A DNA stretch of 64,000 bases from Arthrobacter sp. SW1 (lineage in GTDB: Bacteria > Actinomycetota > Actinomycetes > Actinomycetales > Micrococcaceae). Below the pieces are notes generated by a model that was given only the letters and a program-made list of their open reading frames with translations, had not been told where the DNA came from and searched no databases. A program made the position numbers and the translations under genes. Of the stretch, positions 17,953 to 26,678 are shown in pieces. The stretch spans positions 109,113-173,112 of the forward strand of contig NZ_MJLT01000067.1 of assembly GCF_001766675.1 (NCBI RefSeq), written 5' to 3'. How positions within the stretch are numbered: the first letter of the stretch is position 1; each line of letters opens with the position of its first letter.

Positions 17953-18164
17953 TGTTCCAGTTCCTCCTCACCCATCGGCTCGAAGAAGTCTTCCGGCAGG
18001 TGCCCCTTGACGAACCCCAGGCGCCGCTTGGACGGCGGTACGACCTTCACCAAGCGGGCAACAGGCTTGCCTGCTTTGGCGATGACGACATCCTCACCGC
18101 GTTCCACGAGGTTCAGAAGCTCGGAGAAACGCGTCTTGGCGTCCTGGACGTTGTACTGTCCCAT
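17913..18164 (-). CDS. Phd/YefM-type antitoxin
   Basis: This 83-residue antitoxin has the Phd/YefM DNA-binding domain (NVQDAKTRFSELLNLVERGEDVVI, then KAGKPVARLVKV) and an acidic C-terminal toxin-neutralising tail. I chose ATG 18164 because the Phd domain begins there. An upstream ATG at 18251 would add 29 low-complexity residues. No Shine-Dalgarno precedes 18164, but a good -10 element ends eight bases upstream, so the mRNA is probably leaderless. It binds the downstream-coded PIN toxin and probably represses its own promoter. Confidence 0.85.
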   Translation of the reverse strand: MGQYNVQDAKTRFSELLNLVERGEDVVIAKAGKPVARLVKVVPPSKRRLGFVKGHLPEDFFEPMGEEELEQWEAPIISSTPMH

Positions 18165-18165
18165 G

Positions 18166-18201
18166 TTGACCAAGTCTAGTTGGTCAAGCTCGGCGGAGTA
18201 A
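18166..18201 (-). promoter_or_regulatory. Antitoxin promoter with overlapping palindromic operator
   Basis: On the minus strand, TTACTC (18196-18201) and TAGACT (18173-18178) are 17 bp apart and end eight bases before the antitoxin ATG. A perfect inverted repeat TTGACCAA-N6-TTGGTCAA (18166-18187) covers the -10 element. This fits a leaderless, autoregulated toxin-antitoxin promoter. Confidence 0.65.
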
Positions 18202-18313
18202 GGCTCCGCCGCGTAGTACGGTGGCGGCTCATCGCCGTAGTAATAGCTCATGAGGCGAGGCTATTCAGGCCGTTCCGAGGGCGGAACCGGGCAATGCCGC
18301 TATGTGGAAAAAG

Positions 18314-19129
18314 CTACGCCCGGGCGATGACCTCGCCGTTCGGGATGAGGAACCAGCCATCGTCCGTGGAACCCCAGCGGTGCCAGCCCGCGGCGATCCT
18401 GGCCAGCTCGGCTTCCTGCGCGAAGCCGTACTCGAGCGCCTGCTCGGCGAAGGCCGAATGCAGCACCCGCTCGCTCCACACCCGCGCCTGCCAGCGGCGC
18501 TGCTGCGCCGTGGCGTACAGCCAGTTGCTGCTGCTGGGCGCGACTTCGGTGAATCCCGCCTGCTGGGCCCATGAGACCAGGCGACGGCCGGCGTCGGGCT
18601 CTGCTCCGTTGCGGCGGGCGATCTTCTGGTACAACTCCATCCAGTCGTCCAGTTCGGGGACCTCGGGGTACCAGCTCATGCCGTGGAAATCGGCGTCGCG
18701 CACGGCCACGATCGCACCCGGCTTGGCCACCCGCCGCATCTCGCGCAGGGCGGCGACCGGATCGGTCAGGTGCTGCAGCACCTGGTGCGCATGCACGAAA
18801 TCGAACGTTTCGTCGTCGAACTCCAGGTCATAGATGTTGCCGGTGCGGAACTCGACGTTCTCCACCCCTCGCTCTGCCGCGAGGGAGGCCGCATGGGCCA
18901 CCACATCGGCGGAGCGGTCCAGGCCGATGACCTGCGCCGGTGCCACCAGCTCCGCGAAATCGCAGGTGATGCTGCCCGGTCCGCAGCCGACGTCGAGCAC
19001 GGACACTCCCGCGCTGAGATGCGGGATCACGAAAGCCGCGGAATTCTCCGCCGTGCGGGACGCATGGGCCCGTACAACGGACTCGTGGTGGCCGTGGGTG
19101 TAGACGTCGTCCGGCTTCTGCTCACTCAT
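18314..19129 (-). CDS. SAM-dependent methyltransferase
   Basis: This 271-residue class I methyltransferase shows motif I (VLDVGCGPGSIT), an acidic end of strand 2 (IGLDRSADVV), and the motif II/III region (FDFVHAHQVLQHLTDP then ALREMRRVAKPGAIVAV), like UbiE/Methyltransf_11 enzymes. The C-terminal third is helical and could bind substrate. The small-molecule acceptor cannot be told from sequence, and neighbours give no clue. Confidence 0.85.
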   Translation of the reverse strand: MSEQKPDDVYTHGHHESVVRAHASRTAENSAAFVIPHLSAGVSVLDVGCGPGSITCDFAELVAPAQVIGLDRSADVVAHAASLAAERGVENVEFRTGNIYDLEFDDETFDFVHAHQVLQHLTDPVAALREMRRVAKPGAIVAVRDADFHGMSWYPEVPELDDWMELYQKIARRNGAEPDAGRRLVSWAQQAGFTEVAPSSSNWLYATAQQRRWQARVWSERVLHSAFAEQALEYGFAQEAELARIAAGWHRWGSTDDGWFLIPNGEVIARA

Positions 19130-19169
19130 AGGGAAACGCTACTCCCGAGGGGCGCCGGGACACGCTGAA

Positions 19170-19841
19170 TCAGGCCGTTTCGTGCGTTCCGGACTTGAGC
19201 GCCGCGAGCCCTGCCACCAGGGCCGCGAGGCCGAGCTCGAACGCCTGGTCCGCGCGGGAGAGCGCCTTTGTGGAACGTTCCCCGGCGCGCAGCGCCTCCG
19301 TGTAGGTGGGAACGTTGCCGGTGTAGTCTCCGGGTTCCATCATGTCCGCCGGGGCCACGGCATCCAGTGCCGAACCGAGGATGAAGTTTTCGAGGGCCAC
19401 CATGGCGCTGACCACCTTTTCTTCCGGCCAGCCAGCGGCCAGGAAGCCCTTGGATACCTCCTCGTACATATCGAGCGTGGGGTGGGCTCCGGTCACCGGA
19501 ACCGTGGCCAGCAGGGAGATGGCGTAGGGGTGCGCGGCGAAGGCGGCGCGGTAGGACCGTGCCCAGATGACGGTGGCCTCATCCCAGGGCAGGGTCTTGA
19601 AGACGCCGTAGTCGATCCCTGCGGTGACGAACTGGCGCATGCCCGCCAGGATGTCGTTCTTGCCGCCTACGTGGTGGTAGAGGGCCGGGGCCTTGACGCC
19701 GAGTTCGGCGGCCAGGGCGGACATGGTGAAATCCACCGGTCCGGTCCGGTTGAGGACCGTAATGGCCGTGGACAGGATGAGCTCCCGGTCCAGCACGTTC
19801 TTGGCCGGACGGCCTGCCCTGCGTTCCGCGGTTTCCGACAT
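19170..19841 (-). CDS. TetR family transcriptional regulator
   Basis: This 223-residue repressor has an N-terminal helix-turn-helix (DFTMSALAAELGVKAPALYHHV, about residues 37-58) and a C-terminal domain like that of the tetracycline repressor. It is divergent from the amidohydrolase with an 88-bp gap that holds an 8+8 inverted repeat, its likely operator. It probably controls the amidohydrolase-permease pair; the effector is unknown. Confidence 0.87.
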   Translation of the reverse strand: MSETAERRAGRPAKNVLDRELILSTAITVLNRTGPVDFTMSALAAELGVKAPALYHHVGGKNDILAGMRQFVTAGIDYGVFKTLPWDEATVIWARSYRAAFAAHPYAISLLATVPVTGAHPTLDMYEEVSKGFLAAGWPEEKVVSAMVALENFILGSALDAVAPADMMEPGDYTGNVPTYTEALRAGERSTKALSRADQAFELGLAALVAGLAALKSGTHETA

Positions 19842-19895
19842 TTTTCCCTTCGCCCCTTGCTTGTTGCCTCAATCACACTCTAGCCTTGATCCAAG

Positions 19896-19916
19896 AAATT
19901 TAATCCCGTTAAATTT
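19896..19916. promoter_or_regulatory. Operator AAATTTAA-N5-TTAAATTT and amidohydrolase promoter
   Basis: A perfect 8+8 bp inverted repeat lies in an otherwise GC-rich genome between the TetR gene and the amidohydrolase. A possible promoter for the amidohydrolase, TTGATC (19886-19891) and TTAAAT (19909-19914) with 17-bp spacing, is covered by it. Binding by the divergent TetR protein is inferred. Confidence 0.6.
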
Positions 19917-19929
19917 ATTTGGAGCCGGC

Positions 19930-21558
19930 ATGAGCTTGACCATCTTCCACGGCGGAACCGTCGCGGCCCCTCCCGGAAAGGGGAACGCCCGCGCCACGGC
20001 GCTCGCCGTCCGCAACGGCGTCATCACCGCCGTGGGCGAAGACGCCCTGGCGCTGCTCGGCGAGGCCGACGAAACGGTAGACCTGGCAGGCGGCTACCTC
20101 TCGCCGTCGTTCGCTGACGGTCACGCACATCCGCTCTACGGCGGGCTGGAAGACCTCGGCCCACAGATCCGCAGCTGCCGCTCCGTGGAGGAGATCGCCG
20201 CCTCGGTGCGGGAATGGGCGGACGCCCATCCGGATGCTGACTGGATCATAGGGGCGAGCTATGACGCTACGATCGCGCCCGGCGGGATGTTCGACGCCGA
20301 ATGGCTGGATGCCGCCGTCGCGGACCGCCCCGTGATGCTGCGCGCCTGGGACTACCACACGGTGTGGGTCAATACGGCGGCCCTGAAGGCCGCCGGGATC
20401 GACCGCGACACGCCTGAACCGGCGCTCGGCCGGATCGTCCGGCGCCCGGACGGCAGCCCGCTCGGCACGCTCCTGGAACCCGGGGCGATCGACCTCGTGG
20501 CGAAGGTGGCTCCCGGATTCACCCTGCAGCAGCACGTGGACGCGCTGGCCGCAGCCACGGAACGGTATGCCGCTGCCGGCGTCACCTGGGTGCAGGACGC
20601 CTGGGTGGAGCTCGATGACCTGCCGGCCTACGAAGCCGCCGCCGCGGGGGGACGCCTCGCCGCGCGCCTCAACCTCGCCTTCCGGGCGGACCCGGCAGGC
20701 TGGCAGCACCAGCCCGAAGCGTTCGACGCCGCACGTGGCCGCGTCCGTGTGCTGGACAGCCCCCTGCTCACCGCGAACACCGTCAAGTTCTTCATCGACG
20801 GCATCATCGAAAGCCATACGGCCTGCATGCTGGCGCCCTACGCCGACGCGCCGGGGGAGAGCGGCCTGCCCAACTGGGAACGTGAAGACCTGCACAACGC
20901 CCTGGCCGCCTTCGACGCCCTCGGCTTCCAGCTGCACCTGCACGCGATCGGCGACGGCGCCGTGCGCATGGCCCTGGACGGGCTCGAGGAAGTCCGCCGC
21001 CGCAACGGAGCCCGGGACCGCCGCCCCGTGATCGCGCACCTGCAGGTGATCGACCCTGCGGACATCCCTCGCTTCGCGGAACTCGGCGTGGTGGCGAACT
21101 TCGAACCCCTGTGGGCCTGCTCGGACGACATCATGCAGCTACTCACCATCCCCCGGCTCGGCTCACCCCGCGCCGAGCTGCAGTACCCCATCGCCACCCT
21201 CGCCGCCGCCGGCGTCACCATCTCCTTCGGCAGCGACTGGCCCGTCACCGGACACCACCCCGTACCGGGACTCGCGACGGCGGTCACCCGCCAGACCCCC
21301 GACCACCTCCCCGAGGGCGGCTGGCTGCCCAACGAAAGGGTCGACGTCGAGACCGCCCTGACGGCGTACACCGCCGGCGTGGCCCACCAGGCCTTCGCCG
21401 AAAAGAGCTGGGGACGCCTGCTGCCCGGCATGAGTGCGGACATGGTGCTGCTCGCCGAAGACCCGGCGGAAATTCCCGCTGAGCGGATTGCCGGCGTCGA
21501 AGTTCTCGGAACTTGGCTGGCCGGGCGCCCCACCTTCCAGCACGAAACCGTGCATTAA
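19930..21558 (+). CDS. Metal-dependent amidohydrolase (YtcJ-like)
   Basis: This 542-residue hydrolase has a composite beta-sandwich plus TIM barrel. Metal ligands are visible in FADGHAHPLYGG (H-x-H), in LHLHAIGDGAV and in the late FGSDWPVTGHHP aspartate. It resembles the YtcJ/AepA group, whose substrates are mostly unknown N-acyl or formamide compounds. ATG 19930 has GGAG nine bases upstream; a longer frame from 19693 crosses the divergent TetR gene and was rejected. The permease gene follows after 84 bp, so the pair may import and hydrolyse an amide. Confidence 0.87.
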   Translation: MSLTIFHGGTVAAPPGKGNARATALAVRNGVITAVGEDALALLGEADETVDLAGGYLSPSFADGHAHPLYGGLEDLGPQIRSCRSVEEIAASVREWADAHPDADWIIGASYDATIAPGGMFDAEWLDAAVADRPVMLRAWDYHTVWVNTAALKAAGIDRDTPEPALGRIVRRPDGSPLGTLLEPGAIDLVAKVAPGFTLQQHVDALAAATERYAAAGVTWVQDAWVELDDLPAYEAAAAGGRLAARLNLAFRADPAGWQHQPEAFDAARGRVRVLDSPLLTANTVKFFIDGIIESHTACMLAPYADAPGESGLPNWEREDLHNALAAFDALGFQLHLHAIGDGAVRMALDGLEEVRRRNGARDRRPVIAHLQVIDPADIPRFAELGVVANFEPLWACSDDIMQLLTIPRLGSPRAELQYPIATLAAAGVTISFGSDWPVTGHHPVPGLATAVTRQTPDHLPEGGWLPNERVDVETALTAYTAGVAHQAFAEKSWGRLLPGMSADMVLLAEDPAEIPAERIAGVEVLGTWLAGRPTFQHETVH

Positions 21559-21642
21559 GCCGCGATCCTTCCCTCCTCCCATTGGGCGCACGCCCATTCC
21601 TCCTCCCCAACCGGGCGAAAGCCCTCCACCCGAAAGACAACG

Positions 21643-23022
21643 ATGTCCGTGAACACTGAAAGCCACGCTTCGCCGCTCGCCGCCGCGACCGGTGCCGCTT
21701 CCGCTGCAAGACCGCCCCACCTGCGCCGCGTCCTGGGCCTGGCCGCCCTGGTGATGTTCGGCCTGAGCTACATGGCCCCGCCCACGGTGTTCACCACCTT
21801 CGGCACGGTCACCCAGATCACGGACGGGCACCTGGCTGCCGCGTATGTGGTGGCCCTGGCCACCATGCTCTTCACGGCCTTCAGCTACGCCAAGCTCTCC
21901 CGCGCCATCCCCGCCGCCGGCAGCGCCTACTCCTACACCCAACAGACATTCGGCGGCCATCTCGGTTTCGTGACCGGCTGGACGCTCATGCTGGACTACC
22001 TGTTCCTGCCGATGATCAACTTCCTGCTGATCGGCCTCTACATGAACGCCGCCTTCCCGGCCATTCCGGGCTGGGTCTTCGCGCTGGCAAGCATCCTGCT
22101 GGTACTGGCCTTCATCGCCGGCGGAGTGAAATTCGTGGGCAAGTCCAGCGGCGTGATCGTGGCGGTGTCCGTGGTCATCATCATCGTGTTCGTGGCCCTG
22201 TCCATCTCCTACCTGTCCGGCAATCCGGCGCCGTCCGTCACGGCTCCGTTCGAGACGGGCTCCGGGGGAGCCGGCCCGATCTTCGCCGGTGCCGCCGTGC
22301 TGGCACTGTCCTTCCTGGGCTTCGACGCCGTGTCCACGTTGTCCGAGGACGCCCGGAACGCCGAGCGCGACATTCCCCGTGCCATCGTCATCACCACGCT
22401 GCTTGGCGGCCTCATCTTCATCGTGGTTGCCTGGGTGGGCGGCCTCATCATCCCGGACTGGCACGAATTCACCGCGCTGGATACGGCCGGTATCGAGCTC
22501 GTGGAGAAGGTAGGCGGTCCTGTGCTGAGCGCCTTTTTCATCGCGATGTTCGTGGCAGGCTGCATCGGCTCCGCCATGACCAGCCAGGTCAGCGTCAGCC
22601 GTATCATCTACGCCATGGGCCGCGACGGTCTCCTGCCCCGCGCCTTCGGCAAACTCCACCCGCGCCGCGGCACCCCGGTCCTGGCCGCCGTCACCGTGTC
22701 CGCCGTGTCCCTGTTGGCCCTGGTGCTCAGCCTGGAAATGGCCGCCACCATGATCAGCTTCGGCGCCCTCTTCGCCTTCTCCATGGTGAACCTGTCAGTA
22801 ATCAAGCACTTCGTGGTGGACCAGAAGCGGCGGACCGGCGCAGACCTGGCCAAGTACCTGATGGTGCCGCTGGTGGGCTTCGCCCTGACCATCTGGCTGT
22901 GGACCTCTTTGGCCCCGGGCTCCTTCCTCGTGGGCCTGTGCTGGATGGCCGCCGGCATCGTGTTCCTGGCCATCCGAACCAAGGGCTTCCGCCAAGCCCC
23001 GCCGAAGCTGACGTTCGGCTAG
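21643..23022 (+). CDS. APC family amino acid/polyamine permease
   Basis: This 459-residue transporter has 12 predicted helices. Helix 1 contains GLSYMAPPTVFTTFG, and the helix 2-3 region SRAIPAAGSAYSYTQQTFG and FLGFDAVSTLSEDARNAERDIP are conserved in APC-family proton symporters. It probably imports an amino acid, amine or the substrate of the upstream amidohydrolase. A strong terminator follows, ending this transcription unit. Confidence 0.9.
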   Translation: MSVNTESHASPLAAATGAASAARPPHLRRVLGLAALVMFGLSYMAPPTVFTTFGTVTQITDGHLAAAYVVALATMLFTAFSYAKLSRAIPAAGSAYSYTQQTFGGHLGFVTGWTLMLDYLFLPMINFLLIGLYMNAAFPAIPGWVFALASILLVLAFIAGGVKFVGKSSGVIVAVSVVIIIVFVALSISYLSGNPAPSVTAPFETGSGGAGPIFAGAAVLALSFLGFDAVSTLSEDARNAERDIPRAIVITTLLGGLIFIVVAWVGGLIIPDWHEFTALDTAGIELVEKVGGPVLSAFFIAMFVAGCIGSAMTSQVSVSRIIYAMGRDGLLPRAFGKLHPRRGTPVLAAVTVSAVSLLALVLSLEMAATMISFGALFAFSMVNLSVIKHFVVDQKRRTGADLAKYLMVPLVGFALTIWLWTSLAPGSFLVGLCWMAAGIVFLAIRTKGFRQAPPKLTFG

Positions 23023-23046
23023 TCGCTGTCGAGTGTCCTTGATGTC

Positions 23047-23090
23047 GAGTGCCCCGCACGGTGTCATGCCGGGCGGGGCACTCTTGTTTA
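23047..23090 (+). terminator. Rho-independent terminator after the permease gene
   Basis: An 11-bp perfect stem (GAGTGCCCCGC with GCGGGGCACTC) with a 15-base loop is followed by TTGTTT. It sits 24 bp after the permease stop. Confidence 0.88.
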
Positions 23091-23149
23091 AGGGTGGCCG
23101 ATTACGGCTTTGATTACGCGCAACGGCTGGCGTCCAGCAGGATTGTCCA

Positions 23150-24463
23150 ATGCAAAACGTTCGCGAGCTGATCCGGCCGAGCAAGGAAGAGTGGGCCTCC
23201 CTGCCCCGGCGCCGGTCCGGTGTGCGCCCGACGCTGATGGCGTGGCTGCTGGGATTGCTGACCGTGGGCGGGGCGTTCGTGGCCGATACGGGATGGGACG
23301 ACGCGGCCCCGTCATGGGAAGAGTCGCTTCACCCAATGTCAGTTCTAGTGACAACGACTCTGGTTGTTGCGTCGATGTTCGCTGTTGGAGGCTGGAGCCT
23401 GGGCCGGAATGCTGTCTACTTTCTCCCCGTCATACTGCTTCCCTGCTCTGTTTTGGCCGTGGGAGGTGCTGCGCCATCTGCCTTTGTCTGGGTGATCGGC
23501 CTAGGGCTGGCGTGTGCGTTGGCTGTGTTGCAACTTCGCCAGGGGTTTGCTCAATTGGAGGAGATCCGAAGACTGGCCCTTCGCTTGAGTGACGGAACCC
23601 GGATCCAGCTCGGTGACAATGCACTGGCTTCTGAACGCCGGGCTTTCAGCTTGGAACGCTGGTCAGTTCTTGGGCTGGTTGCACTGTCAGTCGTGTTCTG
23701 GGTCTGGTTCGCTGTTGAGTGGACAGCGGCGCGGGCGATCGATCGGCCTTCCGAGGGCAGTGTCTATGCTTCCGTTCCACCTGTATTCGGATTGCTTGCA
23801 ACCCTGCTGGCACTTTTGTTTGCCGTTCGCACCCTGTGGCATCGGCGGGTTTGGCAGCAGGCGTGCGCCTTTGTGTGGCTGGTCCCGGACGGGATCGGAC
23901 CGGTCTGGGCCTTCCCGTCCGAATCGTCCTTTGGGGGCCGTCTGAAAAAGTTGGACAGCCAAGAACCCGAGTGCACCTGTCGTGAAGAGGCCGCCCGGCG
24001 GGAGCCGGATGATGACGGCTGGGACGGAGACGCATTACCGGCCAACGATTACTGTCCTGTCCATGGAATCGATGCCTTGAACAGACTGAGCCATGACGAG
24101 TTCCGGAGGCTGGCGCGATCTGAATGGCCGTGGGACAACAACTCGGAGCTGCCCGACGATCCGGCGTTGCCCTACGAAGACTCAGGGGGTCTGCTCGGAT
24201 TTGCGGGTCACGTCTTCGGCGGTATCCAGGTATTCCGGGACGGCTCGAAAATGGATGCTGTCAGCCCGAAGGAAAGGGCTGCCGAACATCGCAAGCCCGA
24301 TGAGGGTGAAATGCAAGGCTGGACAGACCCGGACTCCATCCCACCTTCCGAACAAGGCATCCTCGACACCATCGACCTTGCACCCGTTGGCCTGACGGGA
24401 ACCGCTGTCCGTTACCGCCACGGCCGTGCCTGGCTCCGTACCGAAGAGTCCAAGGAACAGTAG
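23150..24463 (+). CDS. Unrecognised membrane protein with Cys-rich cytosolic tail
   Basis: The product has 437 residues. Four to five hydrophobic helices occur in the first 230 residues (for example MAWLLGLLTVGGAFV and LGLVALSVVFWVWFAV). A hydrophilic C-terminal half follows, with a cysteine/histidine group (ECTCREEAARR, YCPVHGID) that could bind a metal. I recognise no family. Base composition of the gene is visibly less GC-rich than its neighbours, with relaxed codon use, which suggests recent acquisition. AGGA lies about eight bases before ATG 23150. Confidence 0.7.
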   Translation: MQNVRELIRPSKEEWASLPRRRSGVRPTLMAWLLGLLTVGGAFVADTGWDDAAPSWEESLHPMSVLVTTTLVVASMFAVGGWSLGRNAVYFLPVILLPCSVLAVGGAAPSAFVWVIGLGLACALAVLQLRQGFAQLEEIRRLALRLSDGTRIQLGDNALASERRAFSLERWSVLGLVALSVVFWVWFAVEWTAARAIDRPSEGSVYASVPPVFGLLATLLALLFAVRTLWHRRVWQQACAFVWLVPDGIGPVWAFPSESSFGGRLKKLDSQEPECTCREEAARREPDDDGWDGDALPANDYCPVHGIDALNRLSHDEFRRLARSEWPWDNNSELPDDPALPYEDSGGLLGFAGHVFGGIQVFRDGSKMDAVSPKERAAEHRKPDEGEMQGWTDPDSIPPSEQGILDTIDLAPVGLTGTAVRYRHGRAWLRTEESKEQ

Positions 24464-24553
24464 CCCGCACATCCTGCTGGACCAACCGCATCGCCACGCA
24501 AGACCTTCCCGGAACCAGTTCCAAAAAACCCTGCCTCTGGCCACAATTGATCC

Positions 24554-25393
24554 ATGGCCGCAGGGAGGCGGGGTCCGGGCTTTCTGCCGGGTATCACTGG
24601 TACCGGCGCGCTGCGTGACGGCCCCTCGCCAGAGGCTCTCCGCAAACCCTTCTTCATCGCCGCCGTCGTGGTGTTTGCCCTCGCGGTCCTGGCGGAAATC
24701 GGCATGTCGCTCCTGCTCGGCGGGACCGCCGTCGAACCCGTCCAGCCTGGCGAAGCAGCCAAACTGGGCGTCCCGCTCGACGTCTTCCTCAAGACCCAGA
24801 AAGCCGACGCCGATCCGCCCGGAACGGGCATCGCGTTCCTTGCGTTCCTGGACGGTTTGCTGCTGTTCACTGTGGTGATGCTCGGCCTCAGCCTGATGAT
24901 GGAGCTGCGGGTCTACGGCAGGATCCAGGGGATCGTCACCTTGATCGTCACCTTCCTGTGGGTGGTGGGCGCGTTCTTCGCGGCCATGCTGGCGATGGCC
25001 AAGCTGTTCCTGATGTTCGGGTTGTTCGTGGCCACGCCCTTCGGGACCTTGGCCTACCTGGCGCTGTGGGGTAGCTTCCCCACCCGACAGGCCGCCGCGA
25101 TCCTCGGTCTGCTCCTCCTGCTGAAAGCCGTCTTCGCGGTCCTGCTGATCCTGAGCCAACCCAAGTTCCTCAAGGTCACCGGCCTTGTGGTCCTCCTGGT
25201 GGCGTCCGTAGTGATGCAGATCGTGCTCGGCGTGATCCACGGCTTCCTGCCGGGACCGCTGGTATCGATCGGCGACCAGTTCTGGGCCCTCATCACCGTG
25301 ATCGTGGCCCTGGTCTGGGCGTTGGTGATGCTGATCGTTTCGATCCCGGCGATCATCAATGCCCTGCGGGTCAGCGGCGCGGCGGGGGACTGA
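24554..25393 (+). CDS. Unrecognised polytopic membrane protein
   Basis: This 279-residue protein has a hydrophilic N-terminus of about 30 residues and some six to seven predicted helices (IAAVVVFALAVLAEIGMSLLL; LVVLLVASVVMQIVLGVIHG). No transporter or enzyme motif is seen. It is 90 bp from the preceding orphan gene and convergent with alaA, leaving 15 bp between stops. A role cannot be assigned. Confidence 0.72.
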   Translation: MAAGRRGPGFLPGITGTGALRDGPSPEALRKPFFIAAVVVFALAVLAEIGMSLLLGGTAVEPVQPGEAAKLGVPLDVFLKTQKADADPPGTGIAFLAFLDGLLLFTVVMLGLSLMMELRVYGRIQGIVTLIVTFLWVVGAFFAAMLAMAKLFLMFGLFVATPFGTLAYLALWGSFPTRQAAAILGLLLLLKAVFAVLLILSQPKFLKVTGLVVLLVASVVMQIVLGVIHGFLPGPLVSIGDQFWALITVIVALVWALVMLIVSIPAIINALRVSGAAGD

Positions 25394-25408
25394 GGCGGAA
25401 GCTGACCC

Positions 25409-26629
25409 CTAAACCCGCGCCCGGTACGCCGCCAGGAACGTCGAAATCCGGCGCACGGCTTCCTCGATGTCCCGCTCCGCCGGCAGGATCACGAAACGGA
25501 AGTGGTCCGGCGTCGGCCAGTTGAACGCGGTGCCGTGCGAGACCAGGATCTTCTGGTCCTGCAGGAGGTCCAGGACGAACTTCTCGTCGTTCTCGATCGG
25601 GTAGATCTCGGGGTCCAGGCGCGGGAACAGGTACATGGCGCCGGCTGCTGGAACACACGAGACGCCGGGGATCGCGGTCAGCAGCTTGTAGGCGAGGTCG
25701 CGCTGTTCGCGCAGCCGGCCGCCGGGCTTGATGAGCTCCTCGATGCTCTGATACCCGCCCAGGCAGGTCTGGATGGCGTGCTGCGCGGGAACGTTGGCGC
25801 ACAAACGCAGCGACGCCAGCAGTTCCAGGGCTTCGCGGTATTCGGCGGTGGCGGCGTGCGGCCCGGTGATCGCCACCCAGCCGGCACGGTACCCGGGCAT
25901 GCGGTACGCCTTGGACAAGCCGCTGAAGGTGAGCACGCAGACGTCCTCCGCCACGGCCGCGGTATGGATGTGCTTGGCCTTCTCGTAGCGGATCTTCTCG
26001 TAGATCTCGTCCGAGAACAGCACGAGGTCATGCTTGCGGGCCAGGTCCGCGAACTGCTCCAGGATGTGCCGCGGGTAGACGGCGCCGGTGGGGTTGTTCG
26101 GGTTGATGATCACGATGGCCCGGGTGCGGGAGGTGATCTTCGCTTCGACGTCCGCCATGTCCGGCCACCAGTTCTGCTCCTCATCGCAGAGGTAGTGCAC
26201 GGGTGTTCCGCCGGTCAGCGTGACGGCGGCGGTCCACAGCGGGTAGTCCGGCGCGGGCACCAGGACCTCGTCCCCGTTCTCCATGAAGGCCTGCAGGGTC
26301 ATGGAGATGAGTTCGCTGACGCCGTTGCCGATGAAGATGTCCTCGACGCCGATCGTCATCAGGTTCTGTGTCTGGTAGTACTGCGAAATGGCGGTCCGGG
26401 CCGAGAAAATGCCCTTCGAATCGCTGTAGCCCTGGGCACCGCGCAGGTGGTGGATCATGTCCACCACCACGGACTCCGGCGCTTCCAGCCCGAACGGCGC
26501 CGTGTCCCCGAGGTTCATCTTGAGGATCCGGTGCCCTTCCGCTTCCATGGCCTTGGCCGCCTGGAGGAGCGGGCCACGGAGTTCATAGCGGACGTTCTGG
26601 AGTTTGCTGGAGTGCTGCATCGGACGCAT
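25409..26629 (-). CDS. alaA: PLP-dependent aminotransferase, alanine transaminase-like
   Basis: This fold-type I aminotransferase of about 406 residues probably makes alanine from pyruvate and glutamate. Visible features are LKMNLGDTAPFGLEAP, the FIGNGVSELISMTL helix, the substrate loop INPNNPTGAVY, the SDEIYEKI strand, the PLP lysine in FSGLSKAYRMPGYRAGW, and the C-terminal FRFVILP arginine. These match AlaA more than AspC. ATGs at 26644, 26629 and 26620 are all in frame; I took the middle one. It is co-directional with and 49 bp downstream of the CIS operon, which may be chance. Confidence 0.9.
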   Translation of the reverse strand: MRPMQHSSKLQNVRYELRGPLLQAAKAMEAEGHRILKMNLGDTAPFGLEAPESVVVDMIHHLRGAQGYSDSKGIFSARTAISQYYQTQNLMTIGVEDIFIGNGVSELISMTLQAFMENGDEVLVPAPDYPLWTAAVTLTGGTPVHYLCDEEQNWWPDMADVEAKITSRTRAIVIINPNNPTGAVYPRHILEQFADLARKHDLVLFSDEIYEKIRYEKAKHIHTAAVAEDVCVLTFSGLSKAYRMPGYRAGWVAITGPHAATAEYREALELLASLRLCANVPAQHAIQTCLGGYQSIEELIKPGGRLREQRDLAYKLLTAIPGVSCVPAAGAMYLFPRLDPEIYPIENDEKFVLDLLQDQKILVSHGTAFNWPTPDHFRFVILPAERDIEEAVRRISTFLAAYRARV

Positions 26630-26678
26630 GGTTGATCTTTTCATGGCGCCGCCCGCTCTGCCGAGAATTACGCACGCC

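Noticed and set aside
26620-26644. AlaA as a functional part of the CIS operon
   Set aside because: Co-direction and a 49-bp gap do not show a link; the enzyme is a common housekeeping transaminase.
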